The position numbers and the translations under genes are program-made. Shown piece by piece: positions 44,383 to 53,144 of a stretch of 64,000 nucleotides of DNA. The stretch comes from Curtobacterium citreum (GTDB lineage: Bacteria; Actinomycetota; Actinomycetes; Actinomycetales; Microbacteriaceae): assembly GCF_006715175.1 (NCBI RefSeq), contig NZ_VFMQ01000001.1, positions 310,001 to 374,000 of the forward strand, in the 5' to 3' direction. Numbering within the stretch: the first letter of the stretch is position 1; every line of letters starts with the position of its first letter. Under the pieces are notes generated by a model that saw nothing but the letters and a program-made list of their open reading frames with translations, was not told the origin of the DNA and did not search any database.

Positions 44383-44954
44383 GCCGGGCGGTCATCGCCC
44401 TCGGCGCGAACCTCGGCGACCGCGGGAGCACCCTGCGCGCCGCCGCCCGGGCCATCGCCGACCTGCCCGGCGTCCGCCCGGTCGCGTCGAGCCGCGAGGT
44501 CGAGTCGGTCGCGCTGACCCTGGACGGCCTCGACACGACGAAGCCGCGGTACCGGAACGGCGTCGTCGTGGTCGACACGGACCTCGGCCCGCAGGAGCTC
44601 CTCGACGCGCTGCACGGGATCGAGGACGAGCACGGCCGCACCCGCGAGGTGCGCTGGGGCGACCGGACGCTCGACCTCGACGTCGTGGCGATCGACGACC
44701 TCGTGCTCGACACGACCACCCTGACGGTGCCGCACCCGCGCGCCGGGGAACGGGCGTTCGTGCTCGCGCCGTGGCTCGACGCCGACCCGGACGCCGTGCT
44801 GCCGGGTGTCGGACCGGTGGCCGACCTGCTCGCAGCGGTCGGCGACGACACCGAGCGCGTCGACGAGCCGCGCCTGTTCGACGAGCCGACCCGCGCCTCC
44901 CGTCCGACCCGCGCCTCCCGGTCGGAGCCGCTCGCACCGGAGCCGACCGCGTGA
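44379..44954 (+). CDS. folK: HPPK, hydroxymethyldihydropterin pyrophosphokinase
   Basis: 191 residues. AVIALGANLGDRGSTLRAA, PRYRNGVVVVDTDLGPQELL, EVRWGDRTLDLDVVAIDDLV and VPHPRAGERAFVLAPW are the standard motifs. Adds diphosphate to the pterin. The C-terminal tail contains two PTRASR units coded by a repeated GACCCGCGCCTCC word; the next gene begins with a third (KPTRAS). GTGA overlaps on both sides. Confidence 0.94.
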   Translation: MSRAVIALGANLGDRGSTLRAAARAIADLPGVRPVASSREVESVALTLDGLDTTKPRYRNGVVVVDTDLGPQELLDALHGIEDEHGRTREVRWGDRTLDLDVVAIDDLVLDTTTLTVPHPRAGERAFVLAPWLDADPDAVLPGVGPVADLLAAVGDDTERVDEPRLFDEPTRASRPTRASRSEPLAPEPTA

Positions 44955-45439
44955 AGCCGACCCGCGCCTCCACCCTCGTCAGCGTCGCGCTCGTGGCGGC
45001 CGTCGCCGGGTTCGCGCTCGACGCGGTCCTGGCCTCGCGCCAGGCGCCGACGCTGTTCCTGTCCACCCCGCTCGGTGCGACCCTCGCCCTGATCGGCGTC
45101 GCCGTCGTGCTGATGGCCCGCCCGGTGCGGCGGCACGCACGCGACGGGGCGTCCCGGCAGCGCAACGTCGACCCGCTCTACGCGACGCGCGTCGTGGTCC
45201 TCGCGAAGGCGTCGAGCATCGCGGGCGCGCTGTTCGGCGGCTTCGGTGCGGGGCTCCTGGTGTACGTCCTGACCCGTTCCGCGCTGCCGCCGCTAGGCTC
45301 GGTCCTGCCGAACGCCGTGGCGGTCGGGGGCGGTGCCGTGCTCGTGGTGTGCGCGATCGTCGCCGAGCGCATGTGCATCGCGCCACCCCCGGGTGACGAC
45401 GACGACGACCTGCCGAGGGGCGGCACGACGGCGAACTGA
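44951..45439 (+). CDS. DUF3180 membrane protein
   Basis: 162 residues, four hydrophobic segments (STLVSVALVAAVAGFALDAV, LGATLALIGVAVVLMA, SIAGALFGGFGAGLLVYVL, NAVAVGGGAVLVVCAIVA) and a C-terminal DDDDD tail. Typical DUF3180 protein following folK in actinobacteria. GTG overlaps the folK stop. Function unknown. Confidence 0.85.
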   Translation: MKPTRASTLVSVALVAAVAGFALDAVLASRQAPTLFLSTPLGATLALIGVAVVLMARPVRRHARDGASRQRNVDPLYATRVVVLAKASSIAGALFGGFGAGLLVYVLTRSALPPLGSVLPNAVAVGGGAVLVVCAIVAERMCIAPPPGDDDDDLPRGGTTAN

Positions 45440-45461
45440 CCGACGACCGCAGGAGGCCGTG

Positions 45462-45983
45462 ATGCCGCTGGAACGACTCGACGAGCCGGGCCTCGGCCTG
45501 ACCGGGACCACGTGGACGCGGGTGTCGCCGAAGCTCGTCTGGACCGAACTCGTCAGCACGGTGCTCGTCGGGCTCGTGCTCACCGCCGGCTGCGTGCTGT
45601 TCGCGGTGCTGAACGACGGCTTCGGGCAGACCGCCGGCACGGTGTGGAGCCTCATCGCGATCGTCGTGGCCGTGGTCGCCCTCGTGACGGCGGTCCTCAC
45701 GCCCCGTCGGGTCCGTGCGATCGGGTACGCCCTGCGCGACGACGACCTGGTGCTCCGACGCGGCCTGATGTGGCAGCGCTTCACCGCGGTACCGTACGGC
45801 CGGATGCAGCTCGTCGACGTGAACCGCGGCCCGCTCGACCGCGTGCTCGGCCTGAGCGAGCTGAAGTTCGTGACGGCGGCCGCCTCGACGAACGTCCGCA
45901 TCCCGGGCATCCCCGCTGCCGACGCCGACGCGCTGCGCGACCGGCTCGTCGAGCTCGCCGAGACCCGTCGCGCCGGGCTGTAG
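45462..45983 (+). CDS. PH-domain (bPH2/YdbS-like) membrane protein
   Basis: 173 residues. Two transmembrane segments (VSTVLVGLVLTAGCVLFAV and TVWSLIAIVVAVVALVTAVL) then a bacterial PH domain (ALRDDDLVLRRGLMWQRFTA, VPYGRMQLVDVNRGPLDRVLGL). AGGAGG 5 nt before ATG. Paired with the next PH protein as in the YdbS-YdbT pair of Bacillus, which protects against certain bacteriocins; that role is not shown here. Confidence 0.85.
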   Translation: MPLERLDEPGLGLTGTTWTRVSPKLVWTELVSTVLVGLVLTAGCVLFAVLNDGFGQTAGTVWSLIAIVVAVVALVTAVLTPRRVRAIGYALRDDDLVLRRGLMWQRFTAVPYGRMQLVDVNRGPLDRVLGLSELKFVTAAASTNVRIPGIPAADADALRDRLVELAETRRAGL

Positions 45984-45991
45984 GGGGCACC

Positions 45992-47722
45992 GTGACCTTC
46001 CGACCCGGACCACCGCCACCGGCACCGCCCACGAAGGGCGACGCCGCCGCCGCAGCGCCCCTGACCGACGGCGAGTGGCACCGCCTGCACCCGCTGACAC
46101 CGCTCCTCAAGGGCGGCATCGTGCTCATCGTCGTGCTCGGGTACGTGCTGAACAACCTCCGCGACCAGCTGCTCGAGTTCGTCATCCCCGGCGCAGGTCC
46201 CCAGGACGACGGCGACCCGGTCCGCTACGTGTGGGAGCACGGCGCCGTCGGGTGGGTGCTGCTCGGGATCGTGGTGCTGCTGATCGTGCTGATCGGGCTC
46301 TTCTACCTGTCGTGGCGGATGCACGAGTTCCGTGTCACGGGCGAGATCGTCGAGGTGCGGTCGGGCGTCCTGTTCCGCACGAACCGCCGGGCCCGGCTCG
46401 ACCGGATCCAGGGCATCAACATCTCGCGGCCGATCATCCCGCGGATCGTCGGCACGGCGAAGCTCGAGATCGCCCAGGCCGGCAACGACGCGAACGTGCA
46501 GCTCGCGTACCTCGGGGCCCGGGCCGCGGACGACCTGCGCTCCCGCATCCTCGTGCTCGCCTCCGGCGCGAAGGACGACGACCCTGCGGTGGAGCGCACG
46601 TCGTACGGCCCGCTGCAGGACCGCGTCGAGGAGCTGTTCTCGCCCGAGCTCGACCCGGGCGCCGTGCACGCAACCCGCGTCGTGAAGGTGCACCCCGGTC
46701 GGCTGATCGCCTCGATGCTGCTGTCCGGCACGACGGTGTTCATCCTGCTGGCGGTCGCCGCGATGATCGTCAGCGTCGCGCTCACCGGCGAGTACGGGAT
46801 CCTGTTCGGCCTGTTGCCCGCCGTCATCGGTGCGGGCGGGTACTACGTCCGGAAGTTCTCCCGGTCGCTGCAGTACACGATCGCGGACACCCGAGACGGC
46901 ATCCGGATCGGCTTCGGGCTCGTCTCCACGTCGAACGAGACGCTCCCGCCGGGACGCATCCACGCCGTCAGCGTGGCGCAGCCCCTGCTGTGGCGGCCGT
47001 TCGGGTGGTGGGACGTGCGCATCAACCGGGCGACGAACGCCGGGAACGGTGCGTCGAACAACCAGCAGGCATCGTCGATCGTGCTGCCGGTGGGCCGGGC
47101 CGAGGACGTCCGTCAGGTCCTCGACATCATCCTGCCCGGGCTCGTCGGCACGGCAGTGGCCGGACCGTCGGCGTCCCGCGCGGCACTCCGCGAGGGCGCG
47201 TCCGAGGCCGTGGACGTCGTCGACGAGAGCCTCACGACGACCGGCGACCGCGGCGGCTTCGTGCACTCGCCCCGACGGGGCGCGTGGCTCCGCCCGCTGT
47301 CCTTCCGCCGCAACGGCTACCGGTTCGTGCCGGGCGCGGTGCTGCTCCGGCTCGGTGCGGTGTGGCGGTCGCTCGTGATCGTGCCGCTGCCCCGCGTGCA
47401 GAGCGTCAAGGTCGAGCAGGGGCCCCTCGAGCGCTGGCTGCGGCTCGCCTCGGCACACGTGCACACCGTGCACGGGCCGGTCTCGGCGCGCGTCGGCGCG
47501 CTCGACGCGCGCGACGCGCAGCGCCTGTGGTCGGAGACCGCGCACCGCGCGGTCGAGGCGGCCGCGGCGGACACCTCACACCGCTGGCGCGAACGGGAGG
47601 CACGGCGCGGCCCCGCCACGTCGGGCACCAGCGCGACCACCCCGTCCGGCGACGCGTTCCCGGGGAGCCGCACCGCGCCTCCCGGCTGGGACGACGTCCC
47701 GACACCGGGAGCCGCACGGTGA
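45992..47722 (+). CDS. Large PH-domain (YdbT-like) membrane protein
   Basis: 576 residues. Repeated unit of two membrane helices plus bPH2 domain: first GLFYLSWRMHEFRVTGEIVE with VRSGVLFRTNRRARLDRIQG, second SRSLQYTIADTRDGIRIGF with LPPGRIHAVSVAQPLLWRPF, and a third near YRFVPGAVLLRLGAVWRSL. GTG with GGGGG upstream, 8 bp after the smaller PH gene. The stop overlaps the DUF2520 gene. Probably forms a complex with its neighbour. Confidence 0.85.
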   Translation: MTFRPGPPPPAPPTKGDAAAAAPLTDGEWHRLHPLTPLLKGGIVLIVVLGYVLNNLRDQLLEFVIPGAGPQDDGDPVRYVWEHGAVGWVLLGIVVLLIVLIGLFYLSWRMHEFRVTGEIVEVRSGVLFRTNRRARLDRIQGINISRPIIPRIVGTAKLEIAQAGNDANVQLAYLGARAADDLRSRILVLASGAKDDDPAVERTSYGPLQDRVEELFSPELDPGAVHATRVVKVHPGRLIASMLLSGTTVFILLAVAAMIVSVALTGEYGILFGLLPAVIGAGGYYVRKFSRSLQYTIADTRDGIRIGFGLVSTSNETLPPGRIHAVSVAQPLLWRPFGWWDVRINRATNAGNGASNNQQASSIVLPVGRAEDVRQVLDIILPGLVGTAVAGPSASRAALREGASEAVDVVDESLTTTGDRGGFVHSPRRGAWLRPLSFRRNGYRFVPGAVLLRLGAVWRSLVIVPLPRVQSVKVEQGPLERWLRLASAHVHTVHGPVSARVGALDARDAQRLWSETAHRAVEAAAADTSHRWREREARRGPATSGTSATTPSGDAFPGSRTAPPGWDDVPTPGAAR

Positions 47723-48411
47723 GGGCGGGACGACTCGGGGTCGGCGTCGTCGGCGCGGGGAAGGTGGGACCGGTCCTCGGCGCAGCGCTCGCGAACGCGG
47801 AGCACGCGGTCGTCGGGGTGACGGCCGTGTCGGACGCGGGACGCGACCGCGCCGAGGCGATGCTCCCGGGCGCCCCGGTCCTGGCGACCCCGGACCTGGT
47901 CGAGCGGAGCGAACTCGTCCTGCTCGCGGTCCCCGACGACCAGCTGGCGGAACTCGTGCGGGGGCTCGCCGACGCGGGGATCTGGCAGCCCGGGCAGCTC
48001 GTCGTGCACACCAGCCCGGACCACGGCGTCGGTGTGCTCGCACCGGCGCTCGCGGCCGGCGCGATCCCCCTCGCGATCCACCCGGCGATGGCGTTCACGG
48101 GCACGAGCGTCGACCTGACGCGCCTCCGCGACGCGTACTGCGCCGTCACCGCGCCGGCGCCCGTGCTCCCGATCGCGCAGGCCCTGGTCGTCGAGATGGG
48201 AGCGGAGCCCTTCGTCGTCGCGGAGCAGGACCGGCCCGCGTACGCCGACGCCGTGCGTGCGGCGGTGTCGTTCTCGACCGCGATCGTCGACCAGTCCGCC
48301 GGCACGCTCTCCGGGATCGGCGTCGAGCAGCCGGGCCGGGTACTCGGTGCGTTGGTGCGGTCAGCGGTCGACAACGCGCTCGCGGCGGCCGACGGACAGG
48401 CCGCCCTGTAG
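47719..48411 (+). CDS. Rossmann/DUF2520 protein
   Basis: 230 residues. N-terminal LGVGVVGAGKVGPVLGAALA (NAD-type glycine motif), LVLLAVPDDQLAELV, HTSPDHGVGVLAPA, IPLAIHPAMAFTG, then the helical DUF2520 domain (YADAVRAAVSFSTAIVDQSA). Resembles ketopantoate/pyrroline-type reductases but of unknown substrate. In relatives, panC usually follows; here an accessory island follows instead. GTGA overlap with the PH gene. Confidence 0.88.
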   Translation: MRAGRLGVGVVGAGKVGPVLGAALANAEHAVVGVTAVSDAGRDRAEAMLPGAPVLATPDLVERSELVLLAVPDDQLAELVRGLADAGIWQPGQLVVHTSPDHGVGVLAPALAAGAIPLAIHPAMAFTGTSVDLTRLRDAYCAVTAPAPVLPIAQALVVEMGAEPFVVAEQDRPAYADAVRAAVSFSTAIVDQSAGTLSGIGVEQPGRVLGALVRSAVDNALAAADGQAAL

Positions 48412-48424
48412 CGGACCCGACCGT

Positions 48425-48457
48425 CGACCCCCGAAGAGGGGCACGGACCGGGGGTCG
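48425..48457 (+). terminator. Hairpin after the fol/PH/DUF2520 operon
   Basis: A 9-bp stem CGACCCCCG (48425-48433) / CGGGGGTCG (48449-48457) 14 nt past the DUF2520 stop. Marks the end of the housekeeping block and start of the surface island. Confidence 0.65.
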
Positions 48458-48478
48458 TGCTCTCCCTGTGCATCCTGC

Positions 48479-48590
48479 TAGCGTCGAGATCGGCTCAGCT
48501 CCGTCTCACCAGCGGAAGCGGGTCGGGACCCGTCCTCACCAGGCGGATCCGCACGGCTCGCTCTCACCAGGCGGGTCCTCACCCAGAGAT
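48479..48590 (+). promoter_or_regulatory. Promoter and direct repeats before the anchor-G gene
   Basis: TAGCGT at 48479-48484 is a probable -10. Downstream in the leader, CTCACCAG occurs at 48505, 48535 and 48563 (spacing 30 and 28 bp, about three helical turns) and in part at 48579. These could be operator half-sites or leader RNA elements. The start codon has GGAG 9 nt upstream. Confidence 0.45.
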
Positions 48591-48607
48591 CAGATGGAGT
48601 TTCCCCC

Positions 48608-49801
48608 ATGACGCGGCACACCCTTGCCGCGACCTCCGCAGGGGTCGCCTCGGCGACCGCTCTCGGAGTCGCGCTCACCCTCCTCATCCCCACCGCGGCG
48701 CAGGCAGCGCCCGTGGTCTCCCAGGCGAACGGCCGGCTCGTGTCGACCACGCTGCTCACCACCGGCACCCTCGACTCGATCGCGTCGCTCCGCGGTGCAT
48801 CGGCCGTCAACGCGGACGGTTCGGCGGACGTCGTCGCGAACACCCCGCTCGACGCCACGGCCCTGCAGTCCGTGGGGCTGCAGAGCGGTGGCGTGAACCT
48901 GTTCGGCAACAACGGCATCATCCAGCTCGGTGCGGTCGGGCAGTACGCGGTCGCGAACGCGGACGGGTCCTCCGCGGCGTTCTCCGGCGCGGTCAGTCAG
49001 GCACCCAGCCTGCTCGGTGCCGGTGTGACGGTCACGCCGTCCACGCTCGGCGCTCCGGCCGCGAACAGCAACGCGCAGCTCCGCGTCGGTTCGGCCACGG
49101 CGCCGGTCAGCCTCGACGCCCGCATCGGCGCGCTCGCCGCGTCGGCCACGCAGGACGTCAGTGGCAACCAGAGCGGGCAGTACACCCTGTCGACGCTGGA
49201 CCTGACGGTCGGCGGGACGGTGCTCTCGCCGACGCTCGCGTCCCTGCGGACCGCCCTCGCGCCGCTGTTCGTCCTGGGCGGGACGAACCCGATCAACGCG
49301 GACGGCACGGTGCAGGTCACGCTGGCCGACATCCTCGCCGCGGCGGGGGTGAGCGACCTCAACCAGCTGCCGGCCGGGACCAACCTGCTGCAGTACGTGC
49401 CGGCCGCGGTCGTCGCCAAGGTGACGAGCACCGTCAACGCACTCCCCGGCATCGGGAACCTGTCGTTGGTCCCCGGCCTCCTCGCCACGCTCACGAACAC
49501 CGTGCAGCCGGCACTCGGCACCGCGATCGACGCCCTGGCGCAGCTCAACGTCAACGTCAAGACGAACGGCGCCGACGGTGCCTTCACCGAGACGGCACTC
49601 CGCGTCGGCTTGCTGAACGCCGGAGCGCTCACCACGGTCGACATCGCCTCGGCGACCGTCGGTCCGAACGCCGGCCGTGCCGCCGTCCCGATCGTGAACC
49701 CCGCCTCGGCCGGGATCGCGGGCGGTGTCGGTCTGCTCGTCGCCGCGGCGTTCGCCCTCACGGTGGTCCGTCGTCGTCAGGCCCTCGCGGTCGCGCGCTG
49801 A
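48608..49801 (+). CDS. Choice-of-anchor G type surface protein
   Basis: 397 residues. Sec signal (GVALTLLIPTAAQAAP, cleavage near 33), a long Ala/Asn/Thr/Leu-rich extracellular region with RLVSTTLLTTGTLDSIASL, NNGIIQLGAVGQYAVANADG and PLDARIG-like motifs of the choice-of-anchor G family. The C-terminus has VPIVNPASAG, one membrane helix and a basic tail VVRRRQALAVAR, a three-part sorting signal without LPxTG. An exosortase and a sortase lie in the same island; which one handles it is not known. Confidence 0.75.
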   Translation: MTRHTLAATSAGVASATALGVALTLLIPTAAQAAPVVSQANGRLVSTTLLTTGTLDSIASLRGASAVNADGSADVVANTPLDATALQSVGLQSGGVNLFGNNGIIQLGAVGQYAVANADGSSAAFSGAVSQAPSLLGAGVTVTPSTLGAPAANSNAQLRVGSATAPVSLDARIGALAASATQDVSGNQSGQYTLSTLDLTVGGTVLSPTLASLRTALAPLFVLGGTNPINADGTVQVTLADILAAAGVSDLNQLPAGTNLLQYVPAAVVAKVTSTVNALPGIGNLSLVPGLLATLTNTVQPALGTAIDALAQLNVNVKTNGADGAFTETALRVGLLNAGALTTVDIASATVGPNAGRAAVPIVNPASAGIAGGVGLLVAAAFALTVVRRRQALAVAR

Positions 49802-49986
49802 TGTACACCGGCAGCGGCAGCGGGATCGTCGGCCCCGCGGTGCTGACCGGCGGCGCGGTCGTCGCCGGGTCGCAGACCACCTTCGGCCCGTTCCTCCTGC
49901 TGGCGGTGGGCATCGCGATCGTGGCCTTCATCGGCATCCGGACGCTCTACCGACGACGCCAGCAGCGTTCGGGCCCGCTCGGGTAG
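49801..49986 (+). CDS. 61-residue single-pass membrane protein coupled to anchor-G gene
   Basis: 61 residues. Gly/Ser-rich N-terminus (MYTGSGSGIVGPAVLTGGAV), one membrane helix (29-47) and a basic tail YRRRQQRSGPLG. ATG shares one base with the preceding stop (TGATG), so translation is coupled. Its helix-plus-RRRQ end mirrors the C-terminus of the anchor-G protein. No family recognised; it could be a second sorting substrate, or a helper of the sorting reaction. Confidence 0.65.
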   Translation: MYTGSGSGIVGPAVLTGGAVVAGSQTTFGPFLLLAVGIAIVAFIGIRTLYRRRQQRSGPLG

Positions 49987-50013
49987 CGCGCCGGGACCAC
50001 CGCCGCACCGCTC

Positions 50014-50047
50014 GGGTGCGACACCGTGTCGGGACGGTGCCGCACCC
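50014..50047 (+). terminator. Hairpin after the anchor-G pair
   Basis: Stem GGGTGCG-A-CACCGT / ACGGTG-C-CGCACCC (13 bp plus one mismatch), loop GTCGGG. Located 28 nt after the 61-residue gene and before the glycosyltransferase operon, in a gap of 266 bp that holds no other feature I can support. Confidence 0.6.
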
Positions 50048-50252
50048 CTCGGGGGAACCGTCGCACGACAGCGTGCCCTGCGGTCCCCACCGGTGGTCGC
50101 CCTCCCTCGGGCGGCCACCGGCCCTCGCCGACGGGCCCCTGACCCGTCCGGCACCTGCGGTCGACCCCTCACCACGGTCGACCCCTCCCGTGGCACCGCG
50201 TCGGCAGCACGACGCGGTGCCACGGGACTCGAACCCCCTGGAGCCGTCCACC

Positions 50253-51611
50253 GTGACCGCAACCGAGTCCGCGCAGATCCTCGCCTTCGTCCTGCTCGTG
50301 GTCTTCCTGGCCTACGTCCTCGCCATCCTCGTGCCGTTCCTCCGGCGCCGCCCGGACCGCGAGGGCAACGCCGACGCGTTCACCTGGCACGCGTTCGTGC
50401 CCTGCCGCGACGAGGAGGTCGTGATCGGCGCGACCATCGAACGGATGCGCTCTCGGTTCCCGGCGATGCACGTCTGGGTCATCGACGACGACAGCGACGA
50501 CCGGTCCGCGGCGATCATCGCCGAGCGGGCGGCGGTCGACCCGCACGTGCACCTCGTGCAGCGCCGCCGTCCGACCGCGCGCACCGGCAAGGGCGACGCG
50601 CTGAACGCCGCCTACGCCCAGCTCGACGCGTGGCTGCCGGCCGGGACGGACCGTTCTGCGGTCGTCGTCGTGGTCGTCGACGCGGACGGGATCCTCGCCG
50701 AGAACGCCCTCCGGCAGGCCGCCGGCCGCCACGCGTTCGGCAACCCCGCGACCGGCGCGTGCCAGGCAGCGGTGTGGATGTCGAACCGCGACGACCGCGA
50801 CCCCGCCGGCGCGGCCCCGGGGCGGCTCGGCCGCTGGTGGTCCCGGTACCTGATCCGCATGCAGGACATCGAGTTCCGCACGACCATCGCCGCGATGCAG
50901 TGCCTGCGCGGCCGGACGCTCTCCGTCGGGCTCGGCGGCAACGGGCAGTTCACCCGGCTCAGCGCCCTCGATGCCATCGCGCAGGGCGAGCGGACGCCGT
51001 GGCACGGATCGCTGCTCGAGGACTACGAGCTCGGCGTGCACGTGATGCTCGCCGGGTTCCGGAACGTGTACCTCCACGACACGCACGTCGAACAAGAGGC
51101 CCTCCCCGGCACCCGACGCCTGCTCACGCAGCGCACGCGGTGGTGCCAGGGCGGCATGCAGTGCGCGCGGTACCTCCTGCGGATCTTCACCTCGCCGCAC
51201 GTCACCAACGCCGGGGCGCTCGAGGCGAGCTACTTCCTGGTCCAGCCCTACCTGCAGATGGCCGGTGTCCTGCTCTGGCCGACCGTGTTCGTCGCGATGG
51301 TCGCGCAGGGGTCGGTCTCCGAGGGCTCGTTCTGGGCCTGGTTCGCCGAGGCCTGGTGGCTCCTGCCGCTCGTCGTCATCACCGGCATCGCGCCGTTCGC
51401 ACTGTGGCCGCTCATCTACCGCCGGCACATCGGGGAGCGGACGGGGATCGGCACCACGCTCGGGTGGGCGCTCGGCTACTGGATCTACATGTACCAGAGC
51501 TACGTCTGCGTGCCGCGGGCCTTCACCCGCATCCTGACCTCCCGCAACGGCTGGGCGAAGACCCGTCGCAACGCGGAGACCGACCACCTGTTCGTCGCCA
51601 AGGAGGCCTGA
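50253..51611 (+). CDS. Processive family-2 glycosyltransferase
   Basis: 452 residues. N-terminal membrane helix (LAFVLLVVFLAYVLAILVPF), cytoplasmic GT2 domain with VIDDDSDDRSA, VVVDADGILAEN (DxD), LLEDYELGV and QRTRWCQGG (QxxRW), then three or four C-terminal helices. ED and QxxRW are typical of processive enzymes such as cellulose, hyaluronan or poly-GlcNAc synthases. GTG 50253 chosen since conserved sequence begins there. With the UDP-GlcNAc 2-epimerase downstream, a GlcNAc/ManNAc polymer is a plausible product. Confidence 0.88.
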   Translation: MTATESAQILAFVLLVVFLAYVLAILVPFLRRRPDREGNADAFTWHAFVPCRDEEVVIGATIERMRSRFPAMHVWVIDDDSDDRSAAIIAERAAVDPHVHLVQRRRPTARTGKGDALNAAYAQLDAWLPAGTDRSAVVVVVVDADGILAENALRQAAGRHAFGNPATGACQAAVWMSNRDDRDPAGAAPGRLGRWWSRYLIRMQDIEFRTTIAAMQCLRGRTLSVGLGGNGQFTRLSALDAIAQGERTPWHGSLLEDYELGVHVMLAGFRNVYLHDTHVEQEALPGTRRLLTQRTRWCQGGMQCARYLLRIFTSPHVTNAGALEASYFLVQPYLQMAGVLLWPTVFVAMVAQGSVSEGSFWAWFAEAWWLLPLVVITGIAPFALWPLIYRRHIGERTGIGTTLGWALGYWIYMYQSYVCVPRAFTRILTSRNGWAKTRRNAETDHLFVAKEA

Positions 51612-51612
51612 C

Positions 51613-52296
51613 GTGTCGCACGCCGTCACCGCCCCCGTCGTCTCGTCCGCGGGCCCCCGCCGCGCCGTCGGACTGCTGCTCCTCGCGCTCGCCGCGGCGC
51701 TCCTCGTCGTCCAGCCGACCTTCCGCGTGGTCGAGGCCGAGGTCACGGCCTGGGTCGTCGGACAGTTCACGGACGGACGGTCCAACGCGGCCGTCGACGT
51801 CATCTACTTCGGCATCGGCACGCAGGACGTGCACGGCATCCAGATCACGCCGATGTGCTCGACCGTGGTGCTGCTCGTGCCGCTGCTCGCGCTCGGCGGC
51901 GTGCTCATGCTGCTCGGCTCGGTGCCGTTCCGCCGAGCCGCCGTCGCGCTCCTCGGGGCGCTGGCGATCGCCGTGGCCTGCAACGTCATCCGGTACGTCG
52001 GGTCGTCGGTGGCGCTGCAGCGCTGGGGCACGGCGGGCTTCGACGTCGTGCACGAGTACGTCGGGTCGCTGTTCGTGATCTTCGGGTTCGCCGGGGCGGT
52101 GCTGCTGCAGGTCGTCGTGTCGGTCCGGGGTCGGCGCCGGGGGACCGCGCCGGACCGGACGCGCGGTCCCGGGGCCCGTCGTGCCGACGGCCGGGCACGG
52201 CGTGCCGACGGTGGGCCCCGTCGCGCGGGCACGGAACACGCGGCGGGCGCGGGCGCCGGCGTCGGGGTGCGTCGCGCCGGGCGGCGGCGGGCCTGA
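51613..52296 (+). CDS. Exosortase/archaeosortase family protein
   Basis: 227 residues. Multi-pass membrane protein with the three exosortase catalytic positions: Cys82 in ITPMCSTVVLL, Arg127 in CNVIRYVG and His147 in DVVHEYVGSLFVIFG. A hydrophilic Arg/Gly/Ala tail (about 167-227) is unusual and may be unstructured. Exosortases are transpeptidase-like enzymes that process C-terminal sorting signals, usually next to polysaccharide genes, as here. GTG one base after the glycosyltransferase stop; its own stop overlaps the lipoprotein ATG. Confidence 0.85.
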   Translation: MSHAVTAPVVSSAGPRRAVGLLLLALAAALLVVQPTFRVVEAEVTAWVVGQFTDGRSNAAVDVIYFGIGTQDVHGIQITPMCSTVVLLVPLLALGGVLMLLGSVPFRRAAVALLGALAIAVACNVIRYVGSSVALQRWGTAGFDVVHEYVGSLFVIFGFAGAVLLQVVVSVRGRRRGTAPDRTRGPGARRADGRARRADGGPRRAGTEHAAGAGAGVGVRRAGRRRA

Positions 52297-53144
52297 TGCG
52301 CCGGGTGCTCGGAGCGTCGACGGTCCGCACCTTCGGTCGTGCCGTCGGGGCGGTCACCGCCGTCGTGGTCGTCGCCGCCACCGCGGGGTGCGGGGTGCTC
52401 GACCGTCAGCCGCCGGCCGCCTCGACCCCGGCGCCTGTCGGCACCTGCTTCGACCTCCGCTACCTCGCCGAGGTCACCGCGGTCAGCCTGGGCGCCCCCG
52501 CGGTCGACTGCGACGACGAGCACACGCTGCAGGTGTCCGCGACCACCGAGCTGACCGGATCCCCGGCCGACCAGCGGGAGCGTCCGACGCAGCAGGTCCT
52601 GCAGCGGCTGACGAGCCGGCTGTGCGGGTACGAGCAGGCGCGGGCGTTCGTCGGGGCCGCGGAACGCGACGGAGTCGTCCCGCTCGCCACCTGGGCGTAC
52701 TGGCCGACCGCTGCCGAGTGGGCGGACGGCGACCGCGCGGTCACATGCGCCGTGGGACTCGTCGGCACCGGTGGCGGACCGCGCACCGTGACCCGCTCGC
52801 TCGAGGGCGTGCTCCCCACCCGCTCGTCCGCCGACGTCCGGCAGTGCTACCGGCAGCAGGCGCGTCCGGACGGCACGTGGGAGCCGTTCGGGACGGCCGT
52901 GCCCTGCTCGGCACCGCACAGCAGCCAGGACGTGAACGCCTGGCTCGACGTCACGACCGGGGACCCGACGCAGCAGGACGTCGAGCGGATGTGCTCCCCC
53001 TTCGTCGGGGACTACCCGACCACGTTCGTCACCGGCGTGGCCGTGCAGCAGACCAACGGGACCCACTCACTGCACTGCGCCGTCGGAGGAGACAGTCGTG
53101 CCGGACTCACCACGGGAGCGTTCCTCCCGACCAGCCGTGGTTGA
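52296..53144 (+). CDS. Septum-formation-domain lipoprotein
   Basis: 282 residues. N-terminal lipoprotein signal (AVVVVAATAGC, lipobox TAGC with lipidated Cys near 33), then two Septum_form-like units each with cysteines: PVGTCFDLRYLAEV...VDCDDEHTLQV and RQCYRQQ...VPCSAPHSSQDV. Outside the membrane. ATG shares a base with the exosortase stop. The C-terminal 47 nt overlap the next gene, which begins at GTG 53098 with GGAGGAG upstream. Confidence 0.8.
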   Translation: MRRVLGASTVRTFGRAVGAVTAVVVVAATAGCGVLDRQPPAASTPAPVGTCFDLRYLAEVTAVSLGAPAVDCDDEHTLQVSATTELTGSPADQRERPTQQVLQRLTSRLCGYEQARAFVGAAERDGVVPLATWAYWPTAAEWADGDRAVTCAVGLVGTGGGPRTVTRSLEGVLPTRSSADVRQCYRQQARPDGTWEPFGTAVPCSAPHSSQDVNAWLDVTTGDPTQQDVERMCSPFVGDYPTTFVTGVAVQQTNGTHSLHCAVGGDSRAGLTTGAFLPTSRG

